Source: RGIG6904 sp024680835 (GTDB lineage: Bacteria > Bacillota > Clostridia > Lachnospirales > Lachnospiraceae). From it: a DNA stretch of 10,379 bases. Numbering within the stretch: the first letter of the stretch is position 1; each line of letters opens with the position of its first letter. Location of the stretch: the NCBI GenBank assembly GCA_024680835.1, contig JAILBP010000283.1, positions 1-10,379 on the forward strand, written 5' to 3'. The translations under genes and the position numbers were made by a program. This document shows positions 1 to 7,646 of the stretch, in pieces. The notes beneath the pieces are model-generated. The model was given only the letters and a program-made list of their open reading frames with translations, was not told the DNA's origin and ran no database searches.

Positions 1-33
1 AATCGTGCCATTACATATCACACACGAACAGCA

Positions 34-65
34 GTGTATATGTATATGATCATACCGGAATACAC
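34..65. promoter_or_regulatory. 32-bp interrupted dyad upstream of addB, possible operator
   Basis: Two nested inverted repeats share one centre, between bases 49 and 50. The outer arms are GTGTAT (34-39) and ATACAC (60-65). The inner core is the perfect palindrome TATGATCATA (45-54). In all, 11 of the 16 base positions per half are symmetric. It is too AT-rich, and lacks a T-tract, to be a convincing terminator of an upstream gene. If the -10-like TATAGT at 75-80 is used, the dyad would cover the -35 region, where an activator or repressor could act. The symmetry is seen directly; the regulatory role is inferred. Confidence 0.35.
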
Positions 66-74
66 ATAAATATA

Positions 75-85
75 TATAGTATAAA
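75..85 (+). promoter_or_regulatory. possible -10 element(s) for the addBA transcript
   Basis: TATAGT (75-80) and the overlapping TATAAA (80-85) both resemble a sigma-A -10 hexamer. They lie about 75-85 bases before the addB start. No good -35 hexamer is found at 16-18 bp spacing; the best is ATACCG at 52-57. The promoter would therefore be weak or activator-dependent. The surrounding DNA is AT-rich, so chance matches are likely. Confidence 0.22.
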
Positions 86-159
86 GTGAACAACTATCAG
101 GCTCTAATGCATTTTAACTGAGCAATATAACTTTTGTGAACTAAACACGGAGAATCGCC

Positions 160-3100
160 ATGGCTATCACATTTATCACAGGTCCCGCACATGCGGGCAA
201 GACAACCTATATTTACAGGAAGATTGCAGCCGATGCAAAGAAGGAACCGGACAGGAATTTCTTTGTCATAGTGCCGGAGCAGTACACATTGAGCACCCAG
301 AAGAAACTGACGTCCCTGTCCGGCGGAGCCATCCTGAATATCGATGTACTGTCTTTTGCGAGACTCACCCACAGGATCTTTGAGGAGCTTGGTCTGGGGC
401 GAGAGACTGTCTTAGAGGACACAGGTAAAAACCTGCTGCTCAGAAAGGTTATAAACGAGCATGCCGGGGAGCTTAAGGTATTAAAGGGCGACATTAAGCG
501 CATGGGCTATGTGGATGAGATCAAGTCCTTACTGACCGAGCTGGATCAGTACAGGATCAGTGCCGACGAGCTGGAAAATATGGCAGAGGAGGCTGACACT
601 GTATTGCTGTCCGCAAAGCTTAAGGATATGGCGCTCATAAAAAGAGCATTTGATGAAAAGTGCGAAGGCGGTTACATCACATCCGAGCAGATATTGGAGA
701 AGCTGGCAGGCGTGGCGGCAGAGTCCGAAAAGTTGAACGGAGCTGTCTTTGTGTTCGACGGATTTACCGGATTTACCCCGGTGCAGATGTATTTTTTGAG
801 GCATCTTCTGCCGGTGGCAGGTGATATATACATGACCCTCACCATAGACGATCCGCGTTCGCTGAAGGGATTAAAGGTATCGGATATCCCGGAGAACGAC
901 CTGTTTCTCATCACGGAAAAATGCTATGTTTCGCTGAAAAACCTTGCTGTAAAGACAGGGCAGACCGTCAATCCCGATATAGAGGTGAAAGACGGCAATA
1001 TCATAAACAGCACATCAAAAGATATAAGATTCCTGGGAGATACCATATACCGTCCCGGGAAAAAAGCTTTTGACGGAAAAGCCGAAAACATCCATATTAT
1101 GAGATTCCAGACGCCGGTGGATGAACTTTACTATGTTGCGGCAGAGATCAAAAGGCTGGTGAGGACCGGAGGCTTCAGATACAGGGATTTCGCCGTGATC
1201 TGCGGGGATGATACCTATTTTTCCCTCGCCCACAGAGTGTTCTCACAGTATGAAGTGCCGGTTTTTATTGATGAGAAAAAGAGCACATCCGCAGTTCCCA
1301 TTGTGGCATTCCTGAAAAACATATTTAATGTCACCGAAAAAAACTATGCCATAGATGCAGTCATGGATCTGGTGAGGACTTCGCTGACGCCTCTGGGAGA
1401 AGACGAGTGCGACCGTCTTGAGAACTATCTTTTTGCAAAGGGCATCAAGTCAAGGTGGAAATGGGAGAAAACCTGGGATGATGAGGAGATGAACGGCATC
1501 AGAAAGATGCTGAACTCCACCCTCGGAAAGCTCCCGAAAGCGGCCCGCGGCGGAGAGAAAACGTTAATGACGGCGGGTGAGATCACGAAGATCCTGTATT
1601 CAGTAATGGATTCACTGGGAGTTTCGGACAGGATATATGACAGTATCGCTGCGTTCGAGGCAGAGGAAAACATATCCAAGGCCAGTGAATATGAAAAATG
1701 TTACGAGGCTGTAATGGATATTTTGGACAAGATCTACGAGTTTCTGGGAGATGAGAAGATGAATCTTGCCGAATACACGGAGATCTTGTCAGCGGGTCTC
1801 GACAGGCTGACTCTCGGCGTAATACCACTGGGTTCGGACTATGTGACTGTGGGCGATATAGAGCGCAGCCGTCTGTCCGATATAAAGGTCCTGTTCATCA
1901 CAGGTGCGGCAGAGGGAAATATACCGCATACTTCTTCGAACGGCGGGATACTGTCCCAGATCGAGAGGCAGAGTATAAATGATGCGAACCTCAGGTCGGA
2001 GACCACGGACAGGGAGCAGCTTCCCACAGACAGGGAGCGTGCCCTGAGCGGAAGATTCTACATTATGGATGCGGTCTGCAAGCCCACGGATGAACTGTAT
2101 TTTTCATACGCGGGAGTGGACAGCGAGGGAAAGAGCCACAGGAGATCCTACCTTCTGGATCTTGTGGAGAGAAAGTTTGAGGGACTTAAAGAGACGGTAT
2201 TGACGGATGATCTGAGCCTGATACAGAGTGTTGATTCCTGCAAAAAATATGTCTATGAGGGATTGTCCGTGCCGGAGGACTGTGCCGGCGATGAGGGATG
2301 GAAAGGCGCGCTGTCCGCGTATCTCTCCGTGTCCGGTGCTGTCGATGCACTGAAAAATGACCTGGCACGCATTTTCCGGGAGAATTACGGAACGCGCCTC
2401 GGTGCGGGACAGGCCGAAAAGCTCTACGGGAAAGTGCTCTACGGCAGCGTTTCAAATCTTGAGACCTTTGCCGGATGCGCATATTCATATTTTTTGAGAT
2501 ACGGTCTGAAGCTTAAAGACAGGGATGTTCTGGAATTTGACACTATAAAGATGGGAACCCTCCTGCATGAAGCCATAGATGAGTTCTGCAAGCAGGTGTC
2601 GGCTGACGGAGTGCCGTGGCAGGAGAAGAGCGCGGAGGATGTAGCCGGGATCAGTGAAAATGTTTTTTCAGGTATCGAGGCGGGCTACAGGGAAAAAGGG
2701 TATTTCGAGAATGAGCAGGAAGTTTTTCAGCTCAATATGATAAAAGATCTGTACAAACGCACCATAGACATTCTTGGCTTCCAGTTGAAGCAGGGCAGTT
2801 TCAGCATAGTGGGGAGTGAGTACGGACTGGACAGCATGATGGACCTCTCGCGGGGGAAAAAGATGCACTTCAGGGGAAGCGCGGATCGCGTGGATGTCTT
2901 TGAAAAGGGTGAGGACATCTATGTAAAGATACTGGATCTCAAGTCCTATAATAATGACTTGTCTCTTGACAGGGTTTATTATGGTATACAGCTTCAGCTG
3001 CTGACATATGTTCACGAGGCCATGCTGGAGGAAGCCCGTAAACATGGTAAAAAAGCTCATTTTGGCGGAGCGTATTACTATGACATGGAAGATCCGGTGG

Positions 3101-3612
3101 TGGATGCACCGTCTTCGGGGGATGATGCGGATGAGGAAAGTCCGGACCCTGACGGGGAGTTTTCGAAAGAGGAAGAGGAGATGATCGACACAGAGATCAA
3201 AAAGAAACAGAAGCTCTCCGGAATACACAGCGGTGATATCGATGTCGTAAAGGCCATAGATAAGGATTTTGGTGCAGGCGGTCTTGTGTTAAAAGGATCG
3301 GCCAATAAGGACAATGTTTTTTACAAGAATACGAAGGTGCTGTCTGAAGATGATTACAATACCGTGGACAGTTTTGTGATGAATAAGCTTAGGAGGATAG
3401 GCGACGATATCCTGGATGGAAAGATCGACAGAAATCCTTACTACATGAAAAAGAAAAAGCCCTGTGACCGCTGCGATTACAGGAATATCTGCGACTTTGA
3501 CAGGGATCTGGGAGATGAGTTCAGGTGGCTTTACAGCATGGATGACGGAAAAACACTGGAAGCCATGAAACGTGAGAATGAGAAAAAGGACAATGTATCG
3601 GGAGAAGAGTGA
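160..3612 (+). CDS. addB: ATP-dependent helicase/deoxyribonuclease subunit B (AddB)
   Basis: AddB pairs with AddA to form the Firmicute counterpart of RecBCD, which unwinds and resects double-strand DNA breaks and prepares 3' ends for RecA. In the well-studied Bacillus enzyme AddB also senses the Chi site. The 1150-residue product is close to the usual AddB length. A Walker A motif, GPAHAGKTT, lies at residues 8-16; as expected for AddB, the other helicase motifs are degenerate. The C-terminal RecB-like nuclease domain shows ADRVD (D912), LDLKS (D926, K928) and QLQLLTY (944-950). Four cysteines in the iron-sulfur pattern are present: C773 (in FAGCAYSYFLRYG), then C1102, C1105 and C1111. An acidic insert lies near residues 976-1010. 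The ATG at 160 has GGAG (149-152) seven bases upstream. The stop overlaps the addA start. Confidence 0.95.
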   Translation: MAITFITGPAHAGKTTYIYRKIAADAKKEPDRNFFVIVPEQYTLSTQKKLTSLSGGAILNIDVLSFARLTHRIFEELGLGRETVLEDTGKNLLLRKVINEHAGELKVLKGDIKRMGYVDEIKSLLTELDQYRISADELENMAEEADTVLLSAKLKDMALIKRAFDEKCEGGYITSEQILEKLAGVAAESEKLNGAVFVFDGFTGFTPVQMYFLRHLLPVAGDIYMTLTIDDPRSLKGLKVSDIPENDLFLITEKCYVSLKNLAVKTGQTVNPDIEVKDGNIINSTSKDIRFLGDTIYRPGKKAFDGKAENIHIMRFQTPVDELYYVAAEIKRLVRTGGFRYRDFAVICGDDTYFSLAHRVFSQYEVPVFIDEKKSTSAVPIVAFLKNIFNVTEKNYAIDAVMDLVRTSLTPLGEDECDRLENYLFAKGIKSRWKWEKTWDDEEMNGIRKMLNSTLGKLPKAARGGEKTLMTAGEITKILYSVMDSLGVSDRIYDSIAAFEAEENISKASEYEKCYEAVMDILDKIYEFLGDEKMNLAEYTEILSAGLDRLTLGVIPLGSDYVTVGDIERSRLSDIKVLFITGAAEGNIPHTSSNGGILSQIERQSINDANLRSETTDREQLPTDRERALSGRFYIMDAVCKPTDELYFSYAGVDSEGKSHRRSYLLDLVERKFEGLKETVLTDDLSLIQSVDSCKKYVYEGLSVPEDCAGDEGWKGALSAYLSVSGAVDALKNDLARIFRENYGTRLGAGQAEKLYGKVLYGSVSNLETFAGCAYSYFLRYGLKLKDRDVLEFDTIKMGTLLHEAIDEFCKQVSADGVPWQEKSAEDVAGISENVFSGIEAGYREKGYFENEQEVFQLNMIKDLYKRTIDILGFQLKQGSFSIVGSEYGLDSMMDLSRGKKMHFRGSADRVDVFEKGEDIYVKILDLKSYNNDLSLDRVYYGIQLQLLTYVHEAMLEEARKHGKKAHFGGAYYYDMEDPVVDAPSSGDDADEESPDPDGEFSKEEEEMIDTEIKKKQKLSGIHSGDIDVVKAIDKDFGAGGLVLKGSANKDNVFYKNTKVLSEDDYNTVDSFVMNKLRRIGDDILDGKIDRNPYYMKKKKPCDRCDYRNICDFDRDLGDEFRWLYSMDDGKTLEAMKRENEKKDNVSGEE

Positions 3613-6600
3613 TGGCAGAGCGCGAATGGAACAAAAAACAGGAAGAGGTTATAAAACACAGGGGAGGAGATCTTATAGTATCCGCGGCAGCAGGCAGCGG
3701 CAAGACTGCCGTGCTGGTGGAAAGGATTTTGGGACTCATCACCGATGAGGATGACCCCGTGGATATTGATGATATCCTGGTGGTTACCTTTACCAACGCT
3801 GCAGCATCCGATATGAAGAGCAAGATCGCCAAGGAGATAGACAAGAGGCTGGCAAAGGATCCCTCAAACGGCAGGCTGTCTCTTCAGTCAGCCCTGGTAC
3901 AGAATGCCATTATCACCACCATAGACAGTTTTTGCGGCTATGTCGTAAAAAATTATTTTTCCGTGGCGGGGCTTGAGCCGGGATACAAGGTGGGAGATGA
4001 GGAAGAACTCTCCATAATGGCGGAAGAGGTGATGGATGCCACAATGGCTGAGTTTTATGATAGTAAAGACAGTGATTTCAGAAAGCTTGTCAGATCCTAC
4101 GGAAATGCAAAAGGGGACGATGAGGTCCGCAAGATGGTGATGAAGCTGGTGACAAACTCCGAGAGTCATACGGATCCCACAGGGTGGCTGTCGCATCTGG
4201 CGGATTGCTATGATGTGACGGATCTTGACGCACAGCCCTGGATGGCGGATTTGCTGGCTCTGGTAAAAAATACCCTCACCACTGTGAGGTCTGAGTTGGA
4301 GAAAGGGCTTGAGATCAGTAAAGCAGAAGGCGGCCCATACCATTACAGGGAAAACTTTGAGTCTGACATAGAGACGGTGGATTCGCTTTTGAATGCGGAA
4401 ACATACTCGGAAATCTACAAGCTTATTTCCGTGCCTAAACTTTTCATGGACTTAAGCAAGAAAAGACCAAAGGACGTGGATGAGGATCTCAAGGCAAAAG
4501 CCAAAAATATAAGGGACGGTGCGAAAGCACCTGTGGAAAAGATCAGGAAGAAGTTCTTTTCCGTGAGTCCCGCAAGGCAGAGATCCAATCTGAAAAAAGC
4601 AAAGCCGGTGGTGGAGGCTCTGTCAAGGCTGGCTATAGCCTATACAGATAATATGATGCACGAAAAACAGAAACGCAAGATGTACGGTTTTTCGGACATT
4701 GAACATTTTGCTCTGGACATACTGACACATGAGGAAAAGGGAGAGGACGGATCCAAAGTCAACCCTATCGCCTGTGCGTTCGGAAGAAAATTCAGGGAAG
4801 TCATGATAGATGAGTACCAGGATTCAAATGATGTCCAGGAGACCATACTGTCACGCATCTCCGAGGCTTCGGAGGGACATTGCAAAAGATTTATGGTGGG
4901 TGATGTCAAGCAGAGCATATACGGTTTCCGTCTTGCAAAACCGGAGATCTTTCTGGAAAAGGAGCGGGAGTACTCCGATCCGTCAAATGATAAAAAGCGC
5001 ATCGTGCTGAGCAAAAATTACCGCAGTGATCACGATGTCCTCGACAGCACAAACCTTGTTTTTGAAAACATAATGAAAGCAGATATTGCGAAGATCGATT
5101 ACGATGATGATGCGAGGTTAAATCAGGGCAATTTCGAGTTCGATGTGAGAAGGGCGGCTTTCAGGAAGACAGAGCTTTTACTGGGATATATGGATGCCGA
5201 AGATGAGGAAAACGGCGAGGATAACGACGATACCGATGCCTGTGATGACGGTAGTGATCCCGCAGACAGGGATAAACAGACCTTTGAAGCAAAGATGATC
5301 GCCGATCGCATATTAAAGCTTAAAGCCTTAAGGGATGAGAATGGATCTCCTCTGTTCAAAAACAGCGACATAGCTATCTTAGGCAGAAGCTTTAAGAAAA
5401 ATGCGGATGTGCTGATGAGAGTGCTGGCGGCAGCCGGTATCAATGCACATCTGACCAGGGATACCGGGTATTTTTCGGAAACCGAGGTCAAGGATATCAT
5501 CACCATGCTGGAGGTTATAGATAATCCGCGGGTGGATATCCCGCTGTACGGCGCCCTGTTGTCACCCTTTGGCAGGATGCAGCCGGAGGATGTTGCAAAG
5601 GTGCGTGTTTTTGCCCGTGAAAAAGCGGTAAAGACGGGGCTTTTCGATGAAGTATCCCTGTATATTAATGAGGGGGATGATGAGGAAGTCAGAGATCTTT
5701 TAGTGAGCTTTACGGACAGATTGCAGGTCTACAGGAGAGCAGCTCATGATACCTGTGTCAGGGATCTTATAGAGATCCTGATAGATGACAACGGATACAG
5801 GGAATACATATCCGCAAAACCGGCGGGCAAAAGGCGCAACGCCAATGTTGATATGCTGGAAAACCTTGCTGCCAAATATGATGAGAGCACGGCGGGAGGG
5901 CTGTTCAGATTTGTGCGTCACATCAGACAGATGCGTACCTATCAGATGGATTATGGAGAGGCGGGAAACGTGTCGGAGGAGGATGATGTGGTGCGCATCA
6001 TGACCATCCATAAGAGCAAAGGTCTGCAGTTTCCCGTGGTCATACTGGCAGGGACGGATTCGAAGTTCAGCAGATCCGACAGCAGGGCAAAGCTTAAATG
6101 CAGCGAAAAATACGGTGCAGCCATAAGCGCGGTAAATATCAGAAAAAGAGTAAAATACCGGAATATACTGAACGAACTCATAGGAGAGATAACGGACCGG
6201 TCTCAGAAGGCCGAGGAGATGAGGGTCTTGTATGTCGCCATGACCAGAGCGGAGGAAAAGCTTATAATAGTGGGTCCGGTAAGACCTGAGGATAAGAGGG
6301 TGGAAGATGAGGATACAGGCGGTATCACGGATTTTGAGGTTATGAGCGCAGACTGCTATGCGGATTGGATAGAGCCTGTTGCAAGATCGAGAAGGGATCT
6401 TTTTGACATCGTGGAGTATACTGCAGGGGATCTGAAGACAGCCGAAGAGGAAGGTGCGGAAAAGAACCTCTTCAACACTGCATCAGTGATCGCGCTGGGA
6501 AGTTCGGAAAATGAGTTCACAGAGGAGATAAGACAGCGGATAGAGTTTGAATACCGGTATCTGCCCGACATCCGTCTTCGCCAGAAGGTTTCCGTTTCGG

Positions 6601-7259
6601 AGGTCAAAAAGCCGGACTATGAAAAACAGATGTATGAGGAAGGCGCGGCGGAACTCATCAGGACAGAAAAGAAAAAATATATACCGAAGTTCGCGATGAC
6701 TGAGGAAGAGGGAAAGGAAGGCCACGGCGCCGCCTACGGAACATCGGTCCACAGATTCATGGAATTGCTGGATTACGGTGTTTTGCCTGATGATGAATCA
6801 CAGTATGCAGCTTCGCTTAAGAAACAGATCAAAGATATATGTGATGAAGGACTTATGGATCCCGAGGCGGCAGACTCCATCAACCTTGACCGTATCTGTG
6901 TTTTCCTGAGATCGGAACTCGGCCGTGAGATGCGGGATGCGTTTGCCGCCGGAAGGCTGAAACGCGAGGCTCCTTTTGTGATGGAAGTCCCCGCAAAGGA
7001 TATCTATCCGGATCTGGACACACAGGAGACCATATTGGTGCAGGGTATCATAGATGCATATTACATGCGGGATGACGGTATTGTCGTGGTGGACTATAAA
7101 ACGGACAGCCTGACGGAGGAATCGGAGTTTACGGACAGATACCACAGACAGCTGGAACTGTACGGGGAAGCGCTGTCGAAAGCCACGGGTAAACAGGTGG
7201 CGGGGTTGTATATCTATTCCTTCAGAATGGGAAGATCGATCTCCGTCTCACGGACCTGA
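3612..7259 (+). CDS. addA: ATP-dependent helicase/nuclease subunit A (AddA)
   Basis: AddA is the motor subunit of AddAB, a 3'-5' superfamily 1 helicase carrying a second RecB-type nuclease domain. From the ATG at 3612 the product is 1215 residues, about the family length. Visible motifs in order: Q motif (Q10), Walker A AAAGSGKT (25-32), motif Ia TFTNAAA, Walker B IDEYQDSN (399-406), motif III GDVKQSIYGFR (430-440), motif IV NYRS (469-472), motif V TIHKSKGLQFP (798 onward) and motif VI VLYVAMTRA (872-880). The C-terminal nuclease shows H1047, D1148 (GIID), D1161 and K1163 (VDYK) and then QLELY. An acidic insert lies near residues 527-550. The ATG overlaps the addB stop in TGATG and has GGGAG (3600-3604) seven bases upstream. 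A GTG three bases earlier is less likely. Translation is probably coupled to addB. Confidence 0.96.
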   Translation: MAEREWNKKQEEVIKHRGGDLIVSAAAGSGKTAVLVERILGLITDEDDPVDIDDILVVTFTNAAASDMKSKIAKEIDKRLAKDPSNGRLSLQSALVQNAIITTIDSFCGYVVKNYFSVAGLEPGYKVGDEEELSIMAEEVMDATMAEFYDSKDSDFRKLVRSYGNAKGDDEVRKMVMKLVTNSESHTDPTGWLSHLADCYDVTDLDAQPWMADLLALVKNTLTTVRSELEKGLEISKAEGGPYHYRENFESDIETVDSLLNAETYSEIYKLISVPKLFMDLSKKRPKDVDEDLKAKAKNIRDGAKAPVEKIRKKFFSVSPARQRSNLKKAKPVVEALSRLAIAYTDNMMHEKQKRKMYGFSDIEHFALDILTHEEKGEDGSKVNPIACAFGRKFREVMIDEYQDSNDVQETILSRISEASEGHCKRFMVGDVKQSIYGFRLAKPEIFLEKEREYSDPSNDKKRIVLSKNYRSDHDVLDSTNLVFENIMKADIAKIDYDDDARLNQGNFEFDVRRAAFRKTELLLGYMDAEDEENGEDNDDTDACDDGSDPADRDKQTFEAKMIADRILKLKALRDENGSPLFKNSDIAILGRSFKKNADVLMRVLAAAGINAHLTRDTGYFSETEVKDIITMLEVIDNPRVDIPLYGALLSPFGRMQPEDVAKVRVFAREKAVKTGLFDEVSLYINEGDDEEVRDLLVSFTDRLQVYRRAAHDTCVRDLIEILIDDNGYREYISAKPAGKRRNANVDMLENLAAKYDESTAGGLFRFVRHIRQMRTYQMDYGEAGNVSEEDDVVRIMTIHKSKGLQFPVVILAGTDSKFSRSDSRAKLKCSEKYGAAISAVNIRKRVKYRNILNELIGEITDRSQKAEEMRVLYVAMTRAEEKLIIVGPVRPEDKRVEDEDTGGITDFEVMSADCYADWIEPVARSRRDLFDIVEYTAGDLKTAEEEGAEKNLFNTASVIALGSSENEFTEEIRQRIEFEYRYLPDIRLRQKVSVSEVKKPDYEKQMYEEGAAELIRTEKKKYIPKFAMTEEEGKEGHGAAYGTSVHRFMELLDYGVLPDDESQYAASLKKQIKDICDEGLMDPEAADSINLDRICVFLRSELGREMRDAFAAGRLKREAPFVMEVPAKDIYPDLDTQETILVQGIIDAYYMRDDGIVVVDYKTDSLTEESEFTDRYHRQLELYGEALSKATGKQVAGLYIYSFRMGRSISVSRT

Positions 7260-7281
7260 GAGGTTCGAAGATTCCCTGTGG

Positions 7282-7295
7282 TGTAAACGGTTACA
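7282..7295. promoter_or_regulatory. cre-like box (possible CcpA or LacI-family site)
   Basis: TGTAAACGGTTACA fits every position of the published cre consensus TGWAANCGNTNWCA. It is the core of the inverted repeat GTGTAA-ACGG-TTACAC (7281-7296). Its centre lies about 57 bp upstream of the start site predicted from the promoter at 7311-7339. In Bacillus subtilis, cre boxes at about this distance (ackA, pta) act in activation by CcpA. The consensus match is seen directly; the factor and the direction of control are inferred. A different LacI-family regulator is possible. Confidence 0.5.
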
Positions 7296-7301
7296 CATGT
7301 T

Positions 7302-7314
7302 TAAAACTGTTTTA
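7302..7314. repeat. 13-bp odd-centred palindrome touching the -35
   Basis: TAAAAC (7302-7307) and GTTTTA (7309-7314) form perfect inverted arms around a single T. The right arm overlaps the -35 hexamer of the promoter at 7311-7339. The arms are too close together to form an RNA hairpin, so any role would be as a protein-binding site. It is short and AT-rich and may be chance. Confidence 0.25.
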
Positions 7315-7339
7315 CAAAGCGGGTCGAATGTTGTATAGT
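7311..7339 (+). promoter_or_regulatory. sigma-A type promoter for the 7381-9581 operon
   Basis: The -35 is TTTACA (7311-7316, five of six consensus bases). The -10 is TATAGT (7334-7339, five of six). The spacer is exactly 17 bp. Transcription would start near 7346, leaving a leader of about 35 bases with a strong ribosome binding site. This is the best promoter in the window and separates the addBA unit from the following genes. Confidence 0.7.
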
Positions 7340-7361
7340 TGAATTACATGAATACTATACA
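7332..7361. promoter_or_regulatory. inverted repeat centred on the predicted transcription start, probable operator
   Basis: TGTATAGT (7332-7339) and ACTATACA (7354-7361) are perfect 8-bp inverted arms with 14 bases between them. Arm centres are 22 bp apart, about two helical turns. The left arm contains the whole -10 hexamer and the symmetry centre (7346/7347) coincides with the expected transcription start. Only the right arm would be transcribed, so this is more likely a DNA operator for a dimeric repressor than an RNA hairpin. The regulator is unknown. Confidence 0.45.
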
Positions 7362-7370
7362 CAAATCTTC

Positions 7371-7375
7371 GGAGG
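7371..7375 (+). promoter_or_regulatory. ribosome binding site GGAGG fixing the start at 7381
   Basis: A perfect GGAGG lies five bases before the ATG at 7381. It decides the start. The earlier in-frame candidates, TTG at 7339 and ATG at 7348, lie at the -10 or at the predicted transcription start and have no ribosome binding site. Confidence 0.8.
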
Positions 7376-7380
7376 TCGAA

Positions 7381-7641
7381 ATGGAATTGGATGAATTGGC
7401 AGTTGAATATTTTTTTAATAACCAGACACAGCTCTTTTCAAAGCCTGTAGCGGAGACTATCGACGAGGCGGCTGATTTCCTGGAAGATTGCATGGCAGTG
7501 ACGCTTGACAGTGCCGATGAGGTCCGCGAATATATGGATGAGATGGGAATGGACATATCCGGCATGTCGGATGATGAACTGCTGGAGCAGTCAGAGATTT
7601 TCTGTCTGCCCGACGGCAGATATCTTTATGTTGAAGGTTGA
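7381..7641 (+). CDS. small, highly acidic conserved-looking protein of unknown function
   Basis: I do not recognise a named family. The product is 86 residues, with about 24 Asp/Glu against only three Lys/Arg, so it is strongly negative. There is no signal peptide or membrane segment, so it is probably cytosolic. The N-terminal half looks helical and includes ETIDEAADFLEDCMAVTLDS. It is followed by EVREYMDEMGMDISGMSDDELLEQ and ends in a compact CLPDGRYLYVEG motif that suggests a short beta hairpin. Cysteines are at 37 and 75. The strong ribosome binding site, good promoter, sensible codon use and tight link to the next gene (five bases) argue that it is real. It is the first gene of an operon with a lipoprotein foldase-like gene and a YitT-family gene. 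Possible roles include an adaptor or a binding partner of a basic protein; neither is shown. Confidence 0.82.
   Translation: MELDELAVEYFFNNQTQLFSKPVAETIDEAADFLEDCMAVTLDSADEVREYMDEMGMDISGMSDDELLEQSEIFCLPDGRYLYVEG
7633..7637 (+). promoter_or_regulatory. ribosome binding site GAAGG for the lipoprotein gene
   Basis: GAAGG lies inside the end of the upstream gene, nine bases before the ATG at 7647. It supports ATG 7647 over a TTG at 7638, which sits immediately next to it. The position implies translational coupling. Confidence 0.5.
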
Positions 7642-7646
7642 TCGTT

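Noticed and set aside
3..27. TCGTG ... CACGA arms at the left edge as the tail of an upstream terminator
   Set aside because: The arms are only five bases with a 15-base loop and no T-tract. The upstream gene is not in the window.
2668..3228. 186-codon open frame on the minus strand
   Set aside because: It lies wholly inside addB, which has clear domain content there. The minus-strand product has no recognisable motif; it is an antisense shadow.
7281..7310. Hairpin GTGTAA-ACGG-TTACAC followed by ATGTTTAAAAC as an addA terminator
   Set aside because: The stem is only six mostly A-T pairs and there is no continuous T-tract. The exact cre match explains the symmetry better, though weak termination is not excluded.
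7339..7380. Earlier start (TTG 7339 or ATG 7348) for the small acidic protein
   Set aside because: These codons lie at the -10 or at the predicted transcription start and lack a ribosome binding site, whereas ATG 7381 has a perfect GGAGG.
7638..7646. TTG at 7638 as the lipoprotein start
   Set aside because: The ribosome binding site GAAGG is immediately adjacent to it, leaving no spacing. ATG 7647 has proper spacing and begins a normal signal peptide.
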